From Taxillus chinensis (taxonomy: Eukaryota > Streptophyta > Magnoliopsida > Santalales > Loranthaceae): 64,000 nucleotides of DNA. Positions 23,794 through 34,525 of the stretch are shown in pieces. The DNA lies in NCBI GenBank assembly GCA_023512835.1, contig CM042092.1, forward strand, positions 51,962,400 to 52,026,399, written 5' to 3'. The translations under genes and the position numbers were made by a program. Position 1 is the first letter of the stretch, and each line of letters starts with the position of its first letter. The notes below the pieces were generated by a model that did not search any database, was not told the origin of the DNA, and saw only the letters and a program-made list of their open reading frames with translations.

Positions 23794-24774
23794 TGTCACG
23801 CTCCTAAATCCTGAAACCAATAGGACTAGGTACGCGACTTCCCCACGCCCACTTCGGGGTCGAGGGGTAGGTGACTGATTCAACCCTGTACAATACTACA
23901 ACAGGGGTAGCATTGTACTTGTAAATATTCCAATGCAACATACAAGACATGAATAAATATGTCTGCAAATAATATTACTGAAGTCCAGCTAATCAGGTTT
24001 GTACAACTGTCACGGACCCATGTCCGGAAAATAAATAAAATAAATAACTAGTAAACGAGTTCATGGGAAATAATCCTACTTAAAGTGGTCCCGACCTGCT
24101 CCGCTATGGCTCCAACTACTATCCCCTACAACCTGTAGGAAATAAAAATAAGGGATGAGCATAATTGCCCAGTAGGTGATCCCCATCTCCACTATACCAT
24201 ACATAATTCCTAAGTCTATATGACAGTGTAGGCTTGTGACAGTGTAGTGTAACACACTCCCATGATTAAATTTCATTTATGTTACACGTCAGACATCACA
24301 TCATATTTCAATCATTTTAGGTTTGCACCGGCAATTTATCCGTCCAAAGGAATTCCCGCTACCAACTCTAGGAATTCAAATCACAATTAAACAACCATAT
24401 GCGGGACCCGTGGTGTCTCTAACGACAACCTGCCACATATGGGACCCGGGTACCAGCCACGTAGGGGACCTGCGGCCTCTTGCCAGCCCTATGTGGGATC
24501 CGTGGTTACCCAAACAACTCCACCACCCAGTTTACACACATAATCAAATAAATAAATAAAAACACACACGTATAACAGTAAATCCAACAACTTTTATTTA
24601 ATTAAGCTAACCGAACAAAAATCAAGTCGTTATCATAATGTCAAACCAAACATGTTAAGGCCGTAAATGTATATAAATAAAATCTTTAACCAAACATTTT
24701 TTTTTAAATTTGTTTTCCCTTCATATACATATGTGTAAGTATACGTTTGTATAAACATTAATATATTTATCTAA

Positions 24775-24807
<33 letters not shown>

Positions 24808-25347
24808 CATTTATACAAATAAGTGAACCCACTGCGCCGTCCCCCACCACGACGATCGCCCACCTGGTCGGCGCCCTGGGCTTGCCGACTGACCAGACTA
24901 TCTCAGACAGTCTGGTGCTTGCCACGTAGAAGGCCAGGCCGAACTTGGCCTGGTGCAGACATAGAACACATATTTAAAAGCGTGTGGTGACACCAAGCCG
25001 GGCCCCCCCCCTTTCTTTTTTTTTTTTTTTTTTTACTTCTTTCCACAGACTGTCAGGCCACGTGAAGCAATCTACAGCTCCCCAAATGTTGTACCCAGAC
25101 GGATAAGCCGACACAAGTGATGGCAGTCGCTCGTGTATATATATAAATAGGTATATAATCGAATATGTGTTCCTATGGCAACCGTAGACATGCGATTTAA
25201 TAGTAAGAAAATGAAGAATCCCCTACCTGATAAAGTGTCGAAGGATCCAAGGAACGCAACGTCAAGTCCTCTTCTTTACCAGCTCTGCGCATACGAAAGA
25301 GACGTAGGGTTTGACCCTAGATGTCTTCTATTTATACTCTTATAGAT

Positions 25348-25395
<48 letters not shown>

Positions 25396-25780
25396 TTAAT
25401 CATAATGATAATTATGAATTTGATAATTATCTAAATAGCAATGAAGATAATAACCTTAGTGATAATAATAATAACTTATGAGTAATGATAATCCAATAGT
25501 AATAAATATAATGATAATAATAATAATAATAATAGGATTAGTAATAATATTAATAACAACAAATACATAATTAATCCTATTAAAAAAATATGAATATTAA
25601 TAACATAACATATAGATAATTGTAATTATTCTAATAATCATAATTACATCAAATAATGAACTCATATCAACATTAATAACTTCCCCCAAAATATCAAAAC
25701 TAAGGTCACGCTATCGAATAGATATTTCCAAACTCCATCCGAGCCTAACTTCCAATCTCACACAGGTACGGGTCTTCACA
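23794..25780 (-). repeat. 5' LTR of the nested Tekay element
   Basis: It is the promoter-bearing LTR for this - strand element. It is near-identical to 16299-18281, with a shorter AT run at 24776-24808 and a unique CATAATGATAATTATG-bearing stretch near 25395-25440 that the other LTR lacks. GGGACC/GGATCC-rich short repeats lie at about 24400-24515. Confidence 0.93.
25329..25340 (-). promoter_or_regulatory. TATA box of the nested Tekay 5' LTR
   Basis: The - strand reads GAGTATAAATAG and precedes GACATCTAGGGTCAAACCC, the probable start of the R region. The same box is present in the 3' LTR. Confidence 0.6.
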
Positions 25781-25785
25781 CAAAT

Positions 25786-26896
25786 AGGGCGTGAATTGGG
25801 GAGCAGGAGCAGGTGCAGCATAGGCAGCTACTGGTGATCCTCTGTAGTACCTTGGTGCTTGGTAGAATGTCGGTTGTATTATTGGGTGCGATTGATATAC
25901 TAGGTTGGTCTCATTTTCCTTCTTCTTTGACGGTGGTTGAAACCTTTTTGATGCCTCGACCACATCACCCTTTAGCTTCCCTCCTTTAATGCCACTTTCA
26001 ACACGTTCACCAAATGCGACCAAGTCTGCAAAGCTGCTAAAGACGTTACCAATTAATTTCTCATAGTAAACGCCTTTTAGCATGTTGATGAAAAGAGTAG
26101 TGAGTTCCCTTTCTGTAAGGGGAGGTTGGACCTCCACAGCCGTCTCTCTCCATCTCCGTGCATAATCCTTGAAGCTTTCGTCGGATCCCTTTTCTAAGGA
26201 CTGCAGGGTTAGTCGGTCCAACGCTAACTCAGTGACGTGCTTGTATTGAGCCAAGAAGGATGTGGCCAATTCTTTCCAAGTCTTGATACGGTTGCCATCC
26301 AATTGAAAGTACCAGCGGAGGGATGCCCCAGTTAGGCTTTCCTGGAAACAATGCATAAGGAGCTTGTCTTCACCTGCGTAGGCTGCCATCTTTTGACAAT
26401 ACATGACTAGGTGTGTCTTCGGACAACGGGTTCCGTTGAATTTCTCAAACTCTGGCATCTTGAATTTCGGTGGCAGCACCACTCCTGGCACTAAGCATAA
26501 GTCTTGTGGGCTAATCATGCCATAGCTGTCGATGCCTTCTACAGCTTTCAATCTTTCCTCCAATCGTCTTAAAGTAGGAGAGTCAACATTCTCCTTCGGA
26601 GCTGGGGAACCCACTGCTTCCATTACATTTCCTGCTGCAGACATAGTACAATGAATCTGATTTAGAGTAGGGAGTTGTGTCATGGTAGGCTTATATGTGG
26701 GTGCCTAACTTGGATCCAGATTAGGTGGTAGAACTGCTTCCAGCCCCTGTTCTTGTTGGTGATTTGAGGTTCCTCTTGCCGAAGTTCCTTCCCCAGTCAG
26801 CTTGGTAAGCATTTCCATTATTGCAGACATTTGCCCCTGTAGGGCTTGTTGTGACTGTTCCAACCCCATGAGTCTGTTCTCTGTTTCTTCCGCCAT
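25786..26896 (-). pseudogene. Ogre gag, N-terminal part (broken)
   Basis: It starts at 26896 (MAEETENRLM) with a short Gln-rich coiled-coil-like N-terminus. An in-frame TAG at 26705-26707 interrupts it, and the frame then resumes from 26683. The capsid-like region contains PPKFKMPEFEKFNGTRCPKTH, YCQKMAAYAGEDKLLM and SLRWYFQL, typical of the Ty3 gag domain. The gene is cut at 25785 by the nested Tekay element and continues at 16298. Confidence 0.85.
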
Positions 26897-27241
26897 TGGC
26901 TGTGGCGGTGGTACTTGATTGCGCCGGGATTTGAGGTTGTAAGAGTGCGCAATCCTGGAGAAAAGCGGCTATCGACCTGGAATAATGTAATTTTTACTTG
27001 ATTTTCAATTTTAATATGCATGTATGCATGAATAACTATGTGATGGGTTAGAGAAACAAATAACTTTATTCCAAACATTTGCAAACAAACACACAGTACA
27101 ATGCAGAAATGCCATGTAGATGAGATCTATGGCTATATGATCTTAAGGCAAACTTCCAGTCATCACCTAAGTAGCACGACGCCTTTTCCTCTGGGGAGGT
27201 CGCTCTCCTGCCTCTTCCCTCTACTTCAATATGGTCTCGAC

Positions 27242-28606
27242 CTATTTTTCCCTCAACTGTAACCGCTGAAGAGCTCCTTCTAGGGATGCTTCTAGCCTTT
27301 GGATCTGCTGTCTGAGATTCTGATTCTCTTGGAGGATCGCCCTCATGTTTGTAGTTAACTGTGGCTTGTGTTGTGCCCTCCATGATATGTATGCCGGATA
27401 AACACCAGATTTTGGACTGTTGGGTTGGATCTTGTGTGGGATGGACCATGCCTGATACATCTTTTTGCCTTTTTCTATTAGCATGGTTTTATTATAGGTG
27501 AAGTCACAATCTTCCATTCCAGAGAGAATTGGGATAATCTGATTACGCCCAACTTGTCTTCCGCCCTGCAGTGGTGCATATGCAGTGCCTCCCCAAGGGC
27601 CTAAAAGTGGAACCCAATTGTAGTCCCTGCAGCTATATGTCATGGAGACTACCAGCATCCAGGGAGCAGTCCAGGTAATGTCAGCTTCTGTGAGGTTCTC
27701 TAACTTCTTCCTCCAGTCTTCAAAGCCTTTTGGTAAGCTCCACTTGCTAAGCAGAATATCCAATAGCGTCATGGCTGGTACTCGATAAACAGCACGAAAA
27801 CGAGGAACAATACAAGGAAAATGACCTTGCAGCCATGTGCATAGAAGAGGCAGGCACCCCATGAACTGCCCCAAGCCCGTACTCCTCAGATAAGTAAGAG
27901 ATCGAATGGTTTCGGCCAATATAGCAGGAGTAGGGTCACATCCTTTGGGTACTTGTTGAACCAAATCCACAATTGCTCCGTCGATGTGGGACGGGATCCT
28001 CGGGAAGATTATTAGCCCGTATATGGCTATTGTAAGTAATTTGTGCATCCCTGCTTCTGTTGCAGTTTGCATCATTTCTGTTATGGTTACCCATGAAAGA
28101 TATTCTCGCCCACCATAGTTTGTAGGCACTGGTGAGTCCCAAATTGGCTTCCCCATTATCTCAGAAAATGCTCTTTGACATGATTTTCTGGGCTCTGGTA
28201 AATAAATCTTCATGTTGTTTTCTACTGGGATATCCAACAATCTTCTGTATTCTTCTATGGTGGGAACAAGATCTACACTGTTGAAGTCGAAGCATCGCTG
28301 TCGAGGGTCCCAGAAATAGATTGATGCCCCAAGCATATCCTTGTCGACTAGTGGCTCGGTTATATGGAGCAAATCTCCAAACTGTTGTGTATAGATGTTT
28401 TTCCTTTCGTCTGACCACTGATGCCATATAGTCTGTAATTCTTTGGTGTAGTCTAACTGATCTTCTATGATAACCCACTCTGCCTTACATGCCTTTCCTG
28501 TTGAAAAATCTCCAAGGCGACTCTGAATGTCCCCAGATGCTTGGGCCACCACTGTGACGGCCTTCTTGTCATTAAGGCCTTTTAGGAGATGACTGAACGT
28601 TGCCAT
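27242..28606 (-). CDS. Ogre ORF1 protein (DUF7745-like), 454 residues, uninterrupted
   Basis: A single uninterrupted ORF starts at the ATG at 28606 and lies between the leader and gag. The region around residues 60-125 has the pattern found in plant ORF1 proteins of Ogre elements: WSDERKNIYTQQFGDLLHI, YFWDPRQRCFDFNSVDLVP and TIEEYRRLLDIPV, matching the family now called DUF7745. The last 35 residues (NMRAILQENQNLRQQIQRLE..) look like a short coiled coil. ORF1 upstream of gag defines Ogre-type elements; its function is not known. It is the only long ORF of this element with no stop or frameshift. Confidence 0.8.
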   Translation of the reverse strand: MATFSHLLKGLNDKKAVTVVAQASGDIQSRLGDFSTGKACKAEWVIIEDQLDYTKELQTIWHQWSDERKNIYTQQFGDLLHITEPLVDKDMLGASIYFWDPRQRCFDFNSVDLVPTIEEYRRLLDIPVENNMKIYLPEPRKSCQRAFSEIMGKPIWDSPVPTNYGGREYLSWVTITEMMQTATEAGMHKLLTIAIYGLIIFPRIPSHIDGAIVDLVQQVPKGCDPTPAILAETIRSLTYLRSTGLGQFMGCLPLLCTWLQGHFPCIVPRFRAVYRVPAMTLLDILLSKWSLPKGFEDWRKKLENLTEADITWTAPWMLVVSMTYSCRDYNWVPLLGPWGGTAYAPLQGGRQVGRNQIIPILSGMEDCDFTYNKTMLIEKGKKMYQAWSIPHKIQPNSPKSGVYPAYISWRAQHKPQLTTNMRAILQENQNLRQQIQRLEASLEGALQRLQLREK

Positions 28607-29200
28607 GTGCCTATGTGAATGTTATGTTATGCATAATGACATGTTAGGATGACAGTTTAAAATATCAAGGTACTTTGTACAAGAAACAAAAACAGGTATT
28701 AAGGCAAGTAATTTGTACAAGAGATGCTTTTAACAACTACCTTGCAAAACAGAGGTTAGCGTGGCATTGAATGATCAAACAACATGTGAGTTTAATGCCC
28801 CTAGTGGGCCTTACTAATCCTATCTTATTCATTGGTCCCCAAGCTTCCTCTATAGAGGGCTCCGTATACCATGAGATTTACCGGAGGGGGGCCTTAAAAG
28901 GACGAGCCTTAAAAGGACCTCAAGCTTGAGTGAGGAGTTCGGGGCCCCTTTGCGGATAATGATCAACGCGCAGGGGACCTTACTAAACCTCGCTAACCTA
29001 AATGGTGAGATAAACCCGGGTATAGGGTTATGCATGGATGCAACAGTTAAGGAAAACAGTAAATCATAACTATCATGTCATTTCAAAGTATATACATCAT
29101 AATTAATAGTTAAGCAAGCACAAATATATACAATTAAGTAAAAACAAAAGCAACCTCTTACTCTTAATTCTAGGCCTAACTCTCTACAATTATATAACAT
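28607..29200 (-). other. untranslated leader of the Ogre element
   Basis: The 594 bp between the primer-binding site and the ORF1 start have no long ORF. A - strand 61-codon frame at 28850-29035 has no recognisable domain and is probably fortuitous. Confidence 0.6.
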
Positions 29201-29217
29201 TCCCAGCAGAGTCGCCA
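29201..29217 (-). other. primer-binding site of the Ogre element
   Basis: The - strand reads TGGCGACTCTGCTGGGA, two bases inside the 5' LTR. This is the sequence class reported for Ogre/Tat elements as complementary to a tRNA-Arg; the tRNA assignment is from family knowledge. Confidence 0.8.
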
Positions 29218-29219
29218 GC

Positions 29220-30518
29220 TGTGATCACTCGTTTTCGTCCGGGTCGAATCCAAATGATAAAATATACAGAGTCGCCACCAACTGTTTTTGGGGTACAGTT
29301 GGATACCCTCTACCTTGAGTAGTTAAGATGTGGTCTGTGTTACCAGAGATGGGTTCGGGAGTTGGTTACGTGTTGGGAAGGTTTTAGCACCCCTACAACG
29401 CCCTTTCGGTACCTGTCTTAAGAGGAGGAGGTTTCTATTTGTTTTTTTTTTTAAATCACATTTAATCTAAATCTAATTCTCAAAATTTTATTTTAATCTG
29501 TCACATGCTAATTAATTAATAGGCTTAATTACTACTCACGAGCTAATTATTAAATTTAAAAGTTAAAGGTTAAATTTAATTATTATAATCTAAGTACAAA
29601 TTATTTAAATTAGTCTAATTATTTACTAAATTTTAAATATGAAAATTAATTGCAAAAGTTAATTACTAATTTATCTAATTACTAATGTTATTTAATTCAT
29701 TACGCGCTAATTAATTAATTACCAGGCTTACTTACTATTGACATGCCTAAATTTAAAAAGTTAATTACAAACTTATTAAAAATTAACTAACTAATTATGC
29801 TAATTTAATTATACTAAATTATACTAATTAAAAACTAACTAACTAATTAACTAAATATGCTAAAATTAACTAATTAAAATTATGCTAATTATGCTAAATT
29901 TAAAAAAAAAACTAACTAACTAATTATGCTAATTTAATTATAAACTAACTACTAATTTACTACACAAAATAATAATAAAAATTAAAGAAGGAAAGGAATA
30001 AAAACCTGGAATATTGTGGACCGAGGGCGCCCTTCTCCCGAATGCCTCCTTTTTCTGCAAAAGAAGGGAAAAGAAAAGTAATTTGACTATAACTGCAGTT
30101 CTTTTTTAGAACCGCAGTTAAGTTTACACTTTACTCTTTTTTTTGAGTTTTGCGTAATTGATGGTTTTGGTGTGTTTTGGAAGGGAGAGAGGACCCCTTT
30201 ATATAGGAGTCATGGGGAGGAAGTTTTTGCAAAACTTTCAATATGGGACTTCCATTTTTATCATTTTTATGATTATTATTATTAAGAAGTCAAATAAGGG
30301 GTGCGGGCACTGTTCATGCAACAGTAACCCCGGTACTATTCATGAATAGTGACATGAACAATGCCTTGAGTACTATTCACAAAAAATGTTTTTTTTTTGC
30401 ATAAAATGCTGTTTGAAAAATAAAAATGTAGACATATAACAGGCTCTAAGTTTTTTTTGTGGAATTTTCTTATTTTCTTATTTTATGCTCTTTTTTTTAT
30501 TTTGTTTTTGTTTTTGTG

Positions 30519-30558
<40 letters not shown>

Positions 30559-30683
30559 TGTCACACCCTTTAAATTAACAGTCACACCTTTTTATTTATC
30601 TATACAAAGTGAATAATAAATATGGAATAATATAAAGCTAAAATGAATATGTATGTCCAACCCGGACAAAATGGGGTCCAACA
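29220..30683 (-). repeat. 5' LTR of the - strand Ogre element (1464 bp)
   Basis: TG..CA ends: TGTGATCACTCG at 29220 and GGGGTCCAACA at 30683 on the + strand. It matches the left LTR and carries no copy of the 7800-8320 block. It is very AT-rich at 29460-29990, with CTAATTAATTAA-type runs, and has an AT microsatellite at 30520-30553. Confidence 0.92.
30197..30207 (-). promoter_or_regulatory. TATA box of the Ogre 5' LTR
   Basis: The - strand reads CCTATATAAAG and is followed by GGGTCCTCTCTCCC. The same box is kept in the 3' LTR at 7371-7380. Confidence 0.6.
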
Positions 30684-30785
30684 CCATCCTCGTCAAGCCA
30701 CAGCGGTAGCCGCTGCCAAGCCGTGTTGTCCTTGTCAAGCCACAATAGCTGTGTTGTCCTTGTTAAGCAGCAACGGCAGTTGGGG

Positions 30786-31097
30786 TGGGTGGGCAGGCTG
30801 GATTTGTGAGGGGGTAGGGTAGGCAGCGGGATTTGTGTAGGGGAGGGGTAGTGAGGAGCTGAGGAGTGGGTGGGGGTGGGTCGGCAATGGGGAGTTATGT
30901 GGAGGGGTGGGGTGGGATGGGGGCAGGGATTTGTTTAGGAGAGGGGGCAGGGATTTGTGTCACGGGGTGGGGGCGGGCAATGGGATTTGTGCGGGGGTGG
31001 GGGGGCGGCAAGAAGTTATGCAGTAGAGTGGGGGTGGGTGGGGGCAGGGAGAAGTGCGGAGGAGTAGAGGTGGCGTAGGGTGGAGGTGGGTGGGATG
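30786..31097 (+). repeat. G-rich degenerate minisatellite
   Basis: Irregular units of GGGTGGGG and GGGATTTGTG-type words give about 300 bp of almost C-free, G-rich + strand with many runs of three or more G. Open frames through it are a by-product of composition. It could fold as G-quadruplexes. Confidence 0.6.
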
Positions 31098-31120
31098 AAC
31101 GATTAAAAGGCAAGGGCAAA

Positions 31121-33081
31121 AAAAATAAAAAAGGTTCCCTTATGCAAGGAAATCTTTTTAAACCTAGTTGGTGGGGGAATGGATTTACCCTTAATTTGGG
31201 GTATAAATTCTATGGGAATGCTTGTTTCCATTCCTCCTCACCTACCAAATGCGGAAAAGGAATCATCCTTTCCTTTCCTGCATATGAAACATGCCATTAA
31301 AGTTTGTGATTGTTTATGTTTATACTGTCTTCTCCTGCGATAAGGCCCGAAACCACCCACTTCTATCAAACTTGAGCCCAAACCATTATTTGTTTGTTTT
31401 CTTTTTGGGGGGCTAATGGGGCTGAAGCCATGTAGGCCAACAAACCAAGCCAAGTCGATTCACAATTTTGCATAGCATCTCAAATGGATTTCATATTCTA
31501 AAAAAAAAAACTAAGCCACTCTTTATCCACTGATAAAAGAATATGATTCATGTATGAAGATTAACGTGTTATTATTAAAATTTTAAATAATATTACATTA
31601 TTTTTTCGCTCTCTTTACTTTCATTATCATCGGGGGAAAATGGTAAATAAAAATAAAATAAATAATAACACTATTAGACTCTCTATTTTTTTAAAATAAA
31701 AAGTCAAACCCTTAAAATTACACTCAATCAAGCTATTTATCCTACTATTTACATGTGAAATTTGTTATCGTTACTATTTAAAAATTAAAGAGCAATTATT
31801 CATTCTTCCCATTTATTATATTAATTTTCTTTTTTTCCCTCTTCACGTTCATTCTTCTCCTCTCTTTTCGGACAACGACATTGCTTCTCTTCGGGGGTCG
31901 GTCATAGTGGCGCTTACTGATCTATTTGAGGGGGTGGATGTGATAAATATATCTTTCCTTTTCGTGTTTTCTTTCTAGTGGTCTCAATTGTAGTTATCGT
32001 GGTCTGTTGGATGTTTTTTGTGTTGCTCTAGTTGTATCCGTTGGATGTTTTTAATATTGGCTCTATTATTTAGTAGTGGAATCGTGTGTTATTTGTCGAT
32101 TCTATCTAGTCAGATCTAGATAGTGTTAGAGTGTATAAATAGAATAAGTATTTTTATTTTAATAAAAATAAAGTTGAAATGAAGAATATTATTTGATTCG
32201 TTTGGTATAATTGAAATCTTATATTATTTTTGAAAACTGTGAGTCTGATATGAGCCTAATATGAGCCTATTTAAATTTAATAATATATATAGCTTTTAAA
32301 AACAGTGAGTTTAATAACTTTTTTTAAAAATATTTTTAACTACTTTCTATTTTTAAATTTAAATTTAATTTGTTGGGAGATCATTTTTTTTACTTTTTTT
32401 CATTTTTGTTACTTGCGCTAACGAAATATTATTTTTAAAAAATTATGACTCAATTTTTTTAAATACTTTGTTTTAAAAACATATTATCCAAACAGAATTT
32501 TTTTAAAATTATAATTCAATACAAATTCAAATAGAATTCAGAAAACATAATATAAAAACTAAAATTCATTAAAAAAAAATCCATTACAATTAGAAATTAA
32601 AAATTACTATCCACTAGTACAAAACTCTGAAATTAAAATACATATTGGACATGATATTTAAATTATAAAATTATTTAGAATAATATTAGAGTTAAAAATA
32701 AAAAATATTAATTTGAGGCATTGTAACCACATTATGTTCTTTCGATGCACCCAATTACCTATTACAAATGACACAAACCAAAAAATATAATACTTGTGGG
32801 ATTTAAATCTATCCCATGGATTGAGATCCCGTGTAATATCATTGCACGATGCAATTCATCTATCTAGATCACTGGATTTGTTTTTAACAGTTTAGATTAA
32901 AATTTTATTTGATTATAATAAAATACTACAACAATATCATAATTAAATAAAATGAGAATTTAAACCATTAATATATCAAATTATTAATGAATTACAACGT
33001 GCAATACAAATTGTACGTAATCTAAATCCCAATCCCATAGAGATGGACATGAAAAGTCTGGTCTTCTTTTCATGTCTGGTC
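31121..33081. other. AT-rich interval, no gene recognised
   Basis: No domain, LTR or TIR could be assigned. The stretch 31190-31500 has no recognisable coding motif. A perfect 11-bp inverted repeat GACATGAAAAG..CTTTTCATGTC lies at about 33046-33077, just left of the next element. Confidence 0.5.
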
Positions 33082-34337
33082 GACTGTGTCATGCTCCCAA
33101 ATTCCGAAAACAACAAAACTAGGGACGTGACTTCCCCACGCCCATATTCCAAGGGTAGAGGGGTTAGGGACCGATCCAAACCTGTACAATACTACAACAA
33201 GGATAAAATTGTACCCTCCAATGAACTAAATTCAAATTTTATTAGAAGGGATATGACAATGCAATCAATTCTCAGAAATGTCCAGCACACAAAATAACTC
33301 ACAAATGAATTCTACCAAAACGGTTCATACAACTGTCACAGACCCAAGTTCGGAATAAGAAATAATCAAAAATAATAATCAAGTCCAGAGAAGAAATCTT
33401 ACACCAAAGATGTTTCGTCCTGCTCCTCTATGGCTCCACCAGCTACTCCTTACAACCTATAGGAAATAGAAATAAAGTAGGGTGAGCACGAGTGCCTAGT
33501 AAGTAATCCCCATCTCTAGTATCCTATTACATAAATTCCTAGGTTTATATGATCAGTATATGCTTGTGCCAGTGTAATGTTATAATCTATCCCAGTTAAA
33601 TTATATTAAATCACAAGATAAAACATCACGGCACAACACAATCATAATGGTTCTCATCGGCCATTCATCAATCCACGAGAATTCCCCACTACCAATTCCG
33701 AAAAAAAAATTCAGTTACTACTGAACAACCATATGTGGGACCTATGGTGTCCCTAACGACAACCTGCCACATATGGGACCTGGATTAACCAGCCACATAG
33801 GAGACCCGTGGCCTCTTATCAGCCCTATGCGGGACCCACAGTTAACCCAACCAATTTCATCACAAAATCCACACACATAAATATTTAATAGAATTTCCAA
33901 TAATCCATACTCGGCACAATAATCATGCAAACAAGTCTAAACACCCACTCAACAATAACACGCCACATTTGATATTTGCATACGAACATGTATATATTTA
34001 TATATACATATTCACCAAACAATTCATATCAAGCCACAACTAATATTTTAAATGCCAAATAACAACATAGTAATTGTTTTAAATAAACATATATATGTTT
34101 ATTTTTAAAATATCCAATAACAACATAATATAAAACATATCTCCTTTATTTTTATTCTATTTTATTTTTAACTTATTATTTTAAGAACCAGCCCACAAAT
34201 GGGCCAGTCCAAACACGCCAGCCCATTAGGGCTGGCGACTCGGGGATGGCACTGATGCTCCCCCCCCCCCCCCCCCCTCTCCTCTTCTCTCTCGCAGAGC
34301 GTGAGCTTGCGGCAGCCATGGGACAACAGAGCCATCG

Positions 34338-34339
<2 letters not shown>

Positions 34340-34397
<58 letters not shown>
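34340..34397. repeat. (CT)n microsatellite
   Basis: About 29 CT units, with a C-run at 34261-34277 shortly before it. Reading frames through it on either strand are not genes. Confidence 0.95.
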
Positions 34398-34398
<1 letters not shown>

Positions 34399-34525
34399 GG
34401 GCAGACGCACGGCAGCCACGGGATGGCATATGCTATCACCCGTCCTCCTCTCTCTTTCCAGCGCGCAGTGACTACTATCCTTCACCTTGCCAACGCGCGT
34501 CACGTAGCAGCAAATTGATGCCGCT

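Larger units (their letters stand above)
16299..25780 (-). mobile_element. Tekay/Del-type chromovirus Ty3 retrotransposon nested in the Ogre gag
   Basis: Two near-identical LTRs (1983 and 1987 bp, TG..CA), the 5-bp duplication CAAAT (16294-16298 and 25781-25785), an initiator-Met-tRNA primer site, a polypurine tract and a gag-protease-RT-RNase H-integrase-chromodomain order on the - strand define a complete element. The C-terminal chromodomain tail with LRKYYPDPTHMLDW and ILDRREQVLRGKTIPLVRVLW is that of the Tekay/Del chromoviruses. Close LTR similarity points to a fairly recent insertion, but the polyprotein is broken by several stops and frameshifts. Confidence 0.92.
6396..30683 (-). mobile_element. 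Ogre/Tat-lineage Ty3 LTR retrotransposon, split by a nested element
   Basis: The element is bounded by two LTRs in the same orientation and by the 5-bp duplication CCATC (6391-6395 and 30684-30688). In - strand order it has: 5' LTR, PBS, leader, ORF1, gag, protease with a G-patch-like segment, reverse transcriptase, RNase H, a second archaeal-type RNase H, integrase, a repeat-bearing 3' region, polypurine tract and 3' LTR. ORF1 upstream of gag, the extra RNase H and the TGGCGACTC-type primer site are hallmarks of Ogre/Tat elements. Without the 9.5-kb nested Tekay element it is about 14.8 kb. All pol parts are broken, so it is not autonomous now. Confidence 0.9.

Noticed and set aside
34168..34518. 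Arg/Glu- and Ser/Leu-repeat frames
   Set aside because: They are translations of the (CT)n microsatellite in a Tekay-type LTR.
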